Source: Sodiomyces alkalinus F11
Lineage: Eukaryota; Ascomycota; Sordariomycetes; Glomerellales; Plectosphaerellaceae
DNA length: 64,000 bases
Direction of reading: 5' to 3'
Assembly (NCBI RefSeq): GCF_003711515.1
Contig: NW_021167092.1
Location: 239,073 to 303,072, forward strand
The notes beneath the pieces are model-generated. The model did no database searches, was not told the origin of the DNA, and saw nothing but the letters and a program-made list of their open reading frames with translations. Shown piece after piece: positions 59,540 to 64,000 of this stretch. The position numbers were made by a program, and so were the translations under genes. Every line of letters begins with the position of its first letter. Positions within the stretch are counted from its first letter, which is position 1.

Positions 59540-60860
59540 GAAGGTAGCGCCCTAGTAACGGTCTATTTAAAGAATAAAGCCGCTATCCTTAAACGCTTCT
59601 TAGCCTATAGGTTATTAGTAAGGCGCCACCGCGATATTAAAGGGAGACTGCTTAGTATAGCGATACTACTATTACTAGTAGCCTTTACTAATAGGTAAAG
59701 AGTATAAACGTCTATTAGACGGTATTACTACTTCTTGGTAGCGGGGGGGACTTATTGACTAGGTAGACTACCTTAATATACCAGCGGTACCTTAACGGTA
59801 TAGGGACCACTTATATCCTTATATAGACGTCGATTATTAGCGTATTAAAAGTATATAGTATTAGTACTTATAGTATTAGAATAAGCTTTAACGTTACTAG
59901 GGTAGATTCTTAAACGGTTACTATAACGTAAGTAACTACTATATATTAGCCCCTATAATACTACTTTAGTACTACTAAGGTATATATACGGTATAACACG
60001 AATAATACCTTATTTATAGCGATAATTATTATTACTAGGAGAAGGTATTTACGGCTATTAATATTAATATTATTATTTATTACTCTGCTCTCGCTTAGCT
60101 AAGCTAGGCTAGCTACCTAGGTAATAGTCCTTCTCTAATTCTTAAGGGGAAACCGTTAATAGATAAAAACCCCTATGCTCTTATTATATAAGCAGTTCTA
60201 TTATACGTGGCCGCTACGGTATCGCTCCGCGGCCCCGTTTTTATCGTTATCCGAAAACCGGATCTTACCTCTGGGCTAATGGCTAATAGGGGTCGGCTAG
60301 TTAGTTTAGTAGGTGCTGTGTCGGGTCGCACGCGCCTATAGTGCACTATCGCCACGGTTACTCGCCGCCGTCCTTTCCTTTATTCCGGATCCGGCGAGGT
60401 TATTCTCCCCTCGCCGCGGTACCCTTTATGCCCTCCCTTCTTTCTATAGGGGGGGCGCGCCTGCCCCCCCCCTTACTCACGGCTATTAATACGCTATTAC
60501 TATAGCGCTACTACGATATAGAGTTACTTATATTAATATAATATTTACAGTTAATATTAAAATTATTATTACTATTACTATTATACTACCGAGTTAACCT
60601 CGCGCTACCGCGACGCTACCTATAAATTATAGACCACGTACTAGAATTAAATAGGAAGATTATATATTAAGAATAAAGAACTAAGACTTATTACTAATTA
60701 GCAGAACGCTATAATATTAGGCCTATAAGACGGTAGACGGGAATATAATAAGGGATATCTATACTAAGCTTTATAGCATTATAGGAAGGAAAAAAGGAAA
60801 AGGAGGAGGACTATACTCTTTATTAACTATCTATTATTCTTTACGGGTATAGGCGGAGCC
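59540..60860 (+). pseudogene. LINE L2 third reading frame, split by an insert
   Basis: Counterpart of L1 47080-48000. Before the insert, VYIRYNTNNTLFIAIIII then TRRRYLRLL near 59985-60060 matches L1 VYIRYNPD.ALLITVTIIN and RRRYLRLL; after it, the sequence resumes near 60570 with the part equal to L1 47750 (YYYYYYTTELTSRYRDAT-like). Conservation of the region in both copies shows that it belongs to the element. Confidence 0.5.
60078..60570. other. Foreign segment inserted in LINE L2
   Basis: About 490 bp absent from L1 (where the flanks join near 47670-47755). GC-rich with many CA/TG kept (ctgggctaatggc, gtgctgtgtcgggtcgcacgcg), palindromes cggatccgg and gcgcgcc, and C and G runs. A/T-rich trinucleotide sequence lies on its right side (60530-60590). 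No LTR, terminal repeat or target duplication was defined. A 60-codon minus-strand opening at 60173-60355 is not recognisable. Confidence 0.5.
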
Positions 60861-61338
60861 TTACCCTCTCTGCCTACCGCCGGATATAGTAGGCACCCCC
60901 CCCTCCCTAAGGGAGACAGGAATATCTACCCTACCTGTTCTCTTTATTAATTAAATAAAAGGAATAATAGGGATGGTCCCCGGGGATATAAGGAGGCCGG
61001 AGATAGTATACCTTGGCCGCTACATGGCGGAGATACCGTGGTACCCTTTTAGCCCCCGCCCCCTTACTAATAACCGGCCTAGGCTAACCCGAACTATAGC
61101 CTATTACCCTTCCTGTTAGCCACTAGCCTGGAGGTGTGATCTAGATATCTATAAGAGACGAACCGGGGCTGTATAGGCCCCGCAGCGGCACCACTCTAGC
61201 TAAGGATAAGTATAGAGGTTTTTCCCGGGATCTCGGGTTTTCCACTCTATAGCTACCCGAGAAGGACCGTATAGTCTAAACTAGGCTCTTATTGATTAGA
61301 TAGGATAGCGGAGTAATAATAATAATAATAATAATAAC
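60860..61338 (+). other. LINE L2 3' region with stem-loop and (TAA)n tail
   Basis: Shared with L1 48000-48505: gaaccggggctgtataggccccgcagcggcac, then tatagaggtttttcccggg / ctcgggttttccactctata as a weaker form of the stem-loop, then ten TAA units. Ten units against about six in L1. Confidence 0.75.
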
Positions 61339-62080
61339 GCCCTAACCGTATAAGCGGTACTACGGGTATAGGGTACTTAGATAGAGTAAGCGATACTTTA
61401 GGTATAATAAGTAGCCGAAGCGGCTTTATAGCGAAGAAAATACGGTAAAGGGGTTAGACCTTACTTAAGATCCTAAGGGGCCTAGAAGCAGGAAGTCGAG
61501 TCTTAGCTTCTTAGGAGGGAATTAGCCTAACGCCTTTAGGAGGAATAAATATATAAGCAGAAGTATACCTCACTACGCTAATATAATAGCGTGGCCGTAG
61601 TATAAATGCCTTTATTCGACCGCGTAGCGCTAAGGAAGTATAAAGGCCTTATAAAGCTATAAAGTTCTATTCTTACCTAGATTTAAATAAAGAAGATAGG
61701 CCTTCGCTATTTTCTCTTTATAAAAGGCGTGATGGATATAGTAATGCCGCGCTACTAGTACGCCGATAAAGGGCCCGAGATAGCGGAATATATCGCGTTA
61801 TAGTACCGAGATATATTAGTAAAGATATAAAAACGCCTTAGGGCCGATACGGGCGCGCGCCTACTAATAAAACAGGACTAGCTACTAGCGCTCCGGAGTA
61901 AGGAGACCGCGGGGAAGGTCGCGAAGTAGTTCCTATAAACCGGGCGCTTTCCGGACTTCTAACTAGTATAATATATTAATTTAGAGGCGTAGTAAAGCCC
62001 CCGTAGTGTTAGAACCGCGGGTATATATACGGGGGAGATAAAGACGGATACGCAGAAAATAAGTAAAGGCTAAATAAGAT
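61339..62080 (+). pseudogene. 5'-truncated LINE tail N2 (C-terminus of ORF2)
   Basis: Plus-strand frame, stops read as former Gln/Trp: QKYTSLR.YNSVAVV, MPLFDRVALRKYKGL, RYFLFIKGVMDIVMPRY, YADKGPEIAEYIAL.YRDIL, LRSKETAGKVAK.FL then TGRFPDF. The pattern PRY-x-Y-ADKGPE-x-AEY-x4-Y is the C-terminal Cx(1-2)C-x(6-8)-H-x4-C finger of LINE ORF2 with ligands turned to Tyr, and it resembles the end of L1 ORF2 (EIAEHVVL, TIAKWFL, RLKDFRL). RT is absent, as expected for a 5'-truncated copy. The left join is at the L2 tail; the 3' end is unclear. Confidence 0.6.
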
Positions 62081-62089
62081 ATTTATTAA

Positions 62090-62600
62090 TAGCCGCTATA
62101 CGGCTATACTATAGCCGCGCTATACACTAACTACTTACTCCTCATCCTTATTATTTATATACTTATCGGAGCTAATTACTCCCCTATCTACTAAGTTAAC
62201 CTTATTATTACTCTTACCCTTATCCTTAGTAGCGGAGGCGGTAATGTCTCCCGATAATAGAATAAGGAGGTTCTACGATACGTGTTAGTAATAGGGTTAA
62301 TACGGGGGAGGCGCGGGGTAACCTATAAAGTAGGTAAGGATAGCCTTTAATATCTCGCTATTATAAGCGTATTTATAACGCTACGCGGGCGTAATAACTA
62401 TACTAATACTATAAGCCTAGTATAGAGCGGCACGGTATACTTAAAAAGTATCCGTTTAACGGGTCGCGGCTTACTTATAATTACGGATATTCTATAATAG
62501 AGTTAGTAGCGAGGACGTAATGTATATAGTATTATAGAGAATCAGGAATCCTATAAAAGGTATCGGCTTTTACGGGCGTTAGCGGCGGCTTTAATAAGGG
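62090..62600 (-). pseudogene. Unidentified minus-strand coding remnant
   Basis: One minus-strand frame, with TAA/TAG read as former Gln, gives RYKYAYNSEILKAILTYFIG, a Pro/Tyr part, LLILLSGDITASATKDKGKS and VNLVDRGVISSDKYINNKDE. It ends in a charged tail like the C-terminus of the antisense frame in element B. It could be a piece of such a frame from a lost gypsy element (a G-rich tract follows at 62621-62630) or something else. Not recognised. Confidence 0.35.
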
Positions 62601-62619
62601 TATTAGCGGCGTTTTAGTA

Positions 62620-62720
62620 TGAGGGGGGGATTCAACATGTGGATTAACGGAGTAAATGTGACGGCTTGTCAAAAGTTGTTTATGTATTGAGGCCGAAAAT
62701 ACAGTTTATTCGAAATAAGG
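62620..62720. other. RIP-poor island
   Basis: In about 100 bp CA and TG occur about ten times (tcaacatgtggatt, aatgtgacgg, cttgtcaaaagttgtttatgtattg), whereas most neighbouring 100-bp blocks have none or one. It covers the outer edge of the element F LTR and its flank. Confidence 0.75.
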
Positions 62721-62860
62721 AAGGGAAAGAGGAAAGGAAAAGTCTACGCGGTGCGCAGGCGGCTAAGTACGTATAGGATCGGACGGGCCTCGCTAGAGAG
62801 TCCATGCTTCTTAGTCCCGGCTACTGCCGGGGACTATTCTACGGGCTATAGCCCGTAATA
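62667..62860 (-). repeat. Probable 3' LTR of gypsy element F
   Basis: On the minus strand it would run tattacgggctatagcccgt... to ...aacttttgaca, 194 bp, that is TG(TA)...CA ends like A and B (tattacggg). On its inner side is a run of 15 C (G15 on the minus strand) as polypurine tract. Two hairpins lie near its end: acgggcta/tagcccgt (62841-62856, perfect) and agtcccgg-ctactg-ccggggact (62813-62835). The partner LTR would lie outside the window, so this stays unproven. Confidence 0.5.
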
Positions 62861-62862
62861 TA

Positions 62863-62877
62863 CCCCCCCCCCCCCCC
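62863..62877 (-). other. Poly-C run, likely polypurine tract of element F
   Basis: Fifteen C in a row, two bases inside the putative LTR. The same layout (G-rich tract, one to four bases, LTR) is seen at A, B, C and E. Confidence 0.5.
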
Positions 62878-62879
62878 TA

Positions 62880-64000
62880 CTAGAGGCGAGGTCGCGGTCG
62901 TATCGTAGTCGTCCGGTTATGACCTTGTATTACCCTAGCCTCCCCGCGTATGACCTAAAAATAGCCTCCTTTATTCCATTCTATTAAAGGCTCCCTCGAA
63001 AAGAGGTAATCCGTAGCAGCCAAGGTCCTTTTAAGGCTAAAATAGTATGAAGGAGTTCTTATATAGCGGTGCTATCCCGAGCTCCTCGCCGGTATACGTG
63101 CTCGTTATAAACGATATACCTACCGTGTATATAACTAGGAGTTATTCCTTCCACCCTAATAACATAAGAAGGGTAGTAAAATAAACCTCCTACTATTCCT
63201 TGTTTTTTACTATTTTCTCCCTCTTCTATAGCTTCCGATTTCCTATTTTATTTGTTTTTCATTGTTTCCTTTTATATTATAAGTAGCCCCGAAATACCTC
63301 GTAGGTCCCCTAATAGTATAACTAATATCGCCAAGTAATAGCTTATCTCTTAAGCTATAAGTATCTTACTCACTATAAGTTAGTACTCCCCTCGTTTATA
63401 ATTCCGTGCCGTAGCTAACCGGCGGTAGATATCTAACTTCGCCTTACCTAATAAACGCCCTTATAAGGGTAATAATAATAACGATATAAGTTCGCGGCCC
63501 TTATTACTATAGGTTATAAGGTCGGCCGTAACTAACGATAAGTAGACTCTAACCCCTCCTCCTACTATGAAGCGCTATGCTCCTAAAAATCCTTTAGGAC
63601 CCTATCGCCTTACCCCGTATTCGTAGTATACTACCCGGTAGTGTAAATATGAGTATAGTATCGAGTATTACTGCTAGTCGGGCCCTAGCGCGGCTAGGGC
63701 TAACGCTAAGTATTATAAGTACTTATACTATACTTAAAAGTATTCGGAGGTAAGTGTACTAGTTATACGTATAATAGCTACGACTAACGGGTAATATAGC
63801 TCCCCCCTACCGCCCACGACGCCGCTAACGCCCTATAGAATACCGCTCGTGCTATAAATAAGGACCCTAATAACGAAGATATAAGTTTATACCTGCCCTT
63901 TGCTTAGTAGCCTTTATACTAATTCTTCTATATAGAATCGCCGCTAGTTCTAGGATACCTACGGCCGTGTCTAAGTCGCTCTTAGTTAGCCTAAATCGGG
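62880..64000 (+). pseudogene. Element F 3' part with antisense Cys-rich reading frame (runs off the window)
   Basis: 62880-63260 has no clear gene and keeps some CA/TG. From about 63590 to 63760 the plus strand (opposite to the supposed gag-pol of F) reads TTR.CKYEYSIEYYC.SGPSA then ARANAKYYKYLYYT.KYSEV, a cluster of Cys and Tyr (former Cys) spaced like C-x2-C pairs, comparable to the cluster in the antisense frame of A and B. This, the poly-C tract and the LTR-like end agree with a minus-strand gypsy element continuing to the right. No gag or pol is visible inside the window. Confidence 0.42.

Larger units (their letters stand above)
54396..61338 (+). mobile_element. LINE L2, second copy of the L1 family
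   Basis: Colinear with L1: ORF1, ORF2, third frame, 3' stem-loop (about 61212-61245) and a (TAA)n tail (61306-61335). Not interrupted by B, so it shows the empty site of that insertion. It carries its own extra segment at about 60078-60570. It is more mutated than L1 in places (the ORF1 knuckle is wholly lost). No clear target duplication was found. Confidence 0.88.

Noticed and set aside
60173..60355. 60-codon minus-strand opening in the L2 insert
   Set aside because: Short, in GC-rich sequence where chance openings are expected; no recognisable motif.
1..64000. Bacterial, viral or mitochondrial origin suggested by AT-rich, stop-filled sequence
   Set aside because: Fungal gypsy and Tad-like LINE genes, TpA excess with CpG retention and nested LTR elements with 5-bp duplications fit RIPed ascomycete heterochromatin, not an organelle or prokaryote.
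1..64000. tRNA, rRNA or 5S genes
   Set aside because: No cloverleaf with intact A and B boxes or rRNA-like block was noticed; a tRNAscan or Infernal run would be needed to exclude degraded copies.

Overview
The window is a block of dead transposable elements from a filamentous ascomycete (Pezizomycotina) whose genome has been attacked by repeat-induced point mutation (RIP). CpA and TpG are almost absent while TpA is everywhere and CpG is kept; for example 8041-8100 has 0 CA, 0 TG, 9 TA and 3 CG. Gln, Trp and Arg codons have become TAA, TAG or TGA, zinc-finger Cys and His codons have become Tyr, and no reading frame longer than 73 codons survives in 64 kb. I found no intact gene, no host gene I can name and no tRNA or rRNA gene. 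The sequence suggests a pericentromeric, subtelomeric or interstitial heterochromatin block.

Layout. 1-540: end of a Ty1/copia pol on the minus strand. About 550-5794: a Tad-like LINE (N1, minus) with ORF1, endonuclease, RT and RNase H. 5795-20951: Ty3/gypsy element A (plus, 214-215 bp LTRs), split by a second gypsy family, element E (10631-18647, 375/374 bp LTRs, 5-bp duplication ATAAC). 21027-27245: LINE X1 (plus). 27391-32009: gypsy element C (224 bp LTRs, duplication AAAGG), which has lost most of pol. 32010-33425: a lightly mutated stretch with a gypsy integrase fragment and a 304-bp tandem duplication. 33426-53895: LINE X2, holding LINE L1 (34246-48505), which in turn holds gypsy element B (36113-43324, minus, same family as A). 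53896-54395: AT-rich sequence I cannot assign. 54396-61338: LINE L2, a second copy of the L1 family with a foreign insert near 60080-60570. 61339-62080: a 5'-truncated LINE tail (N2). 62667-64000: 3' LTR and 3' part of a further gypsy element (F, minus) that runs out of the window.

How the parts relate. The nesting gives a relative history: X2, then L1, then B; and A, then E. The copy pairs A/B, X1/X2 and L1/L2 each place their partner's insertion site, so the joins can be read directly.

The most interesting recurring signal is that the gypsy families (A/B, E, and with less certainty C and F) all carry, between integrase/chromodomain and the 3' LTR, 1.2-1.9 kb of coding-like sequence on the strand opposite to gag-pol. 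In A/B, E and F it holds a cluster of former cysteines and in A/B and E lysine-rich or acidic stretches. The L LINE family has a comparable surprise, a roughly 300-codon reading frame downstream of ORF2 in both copies.
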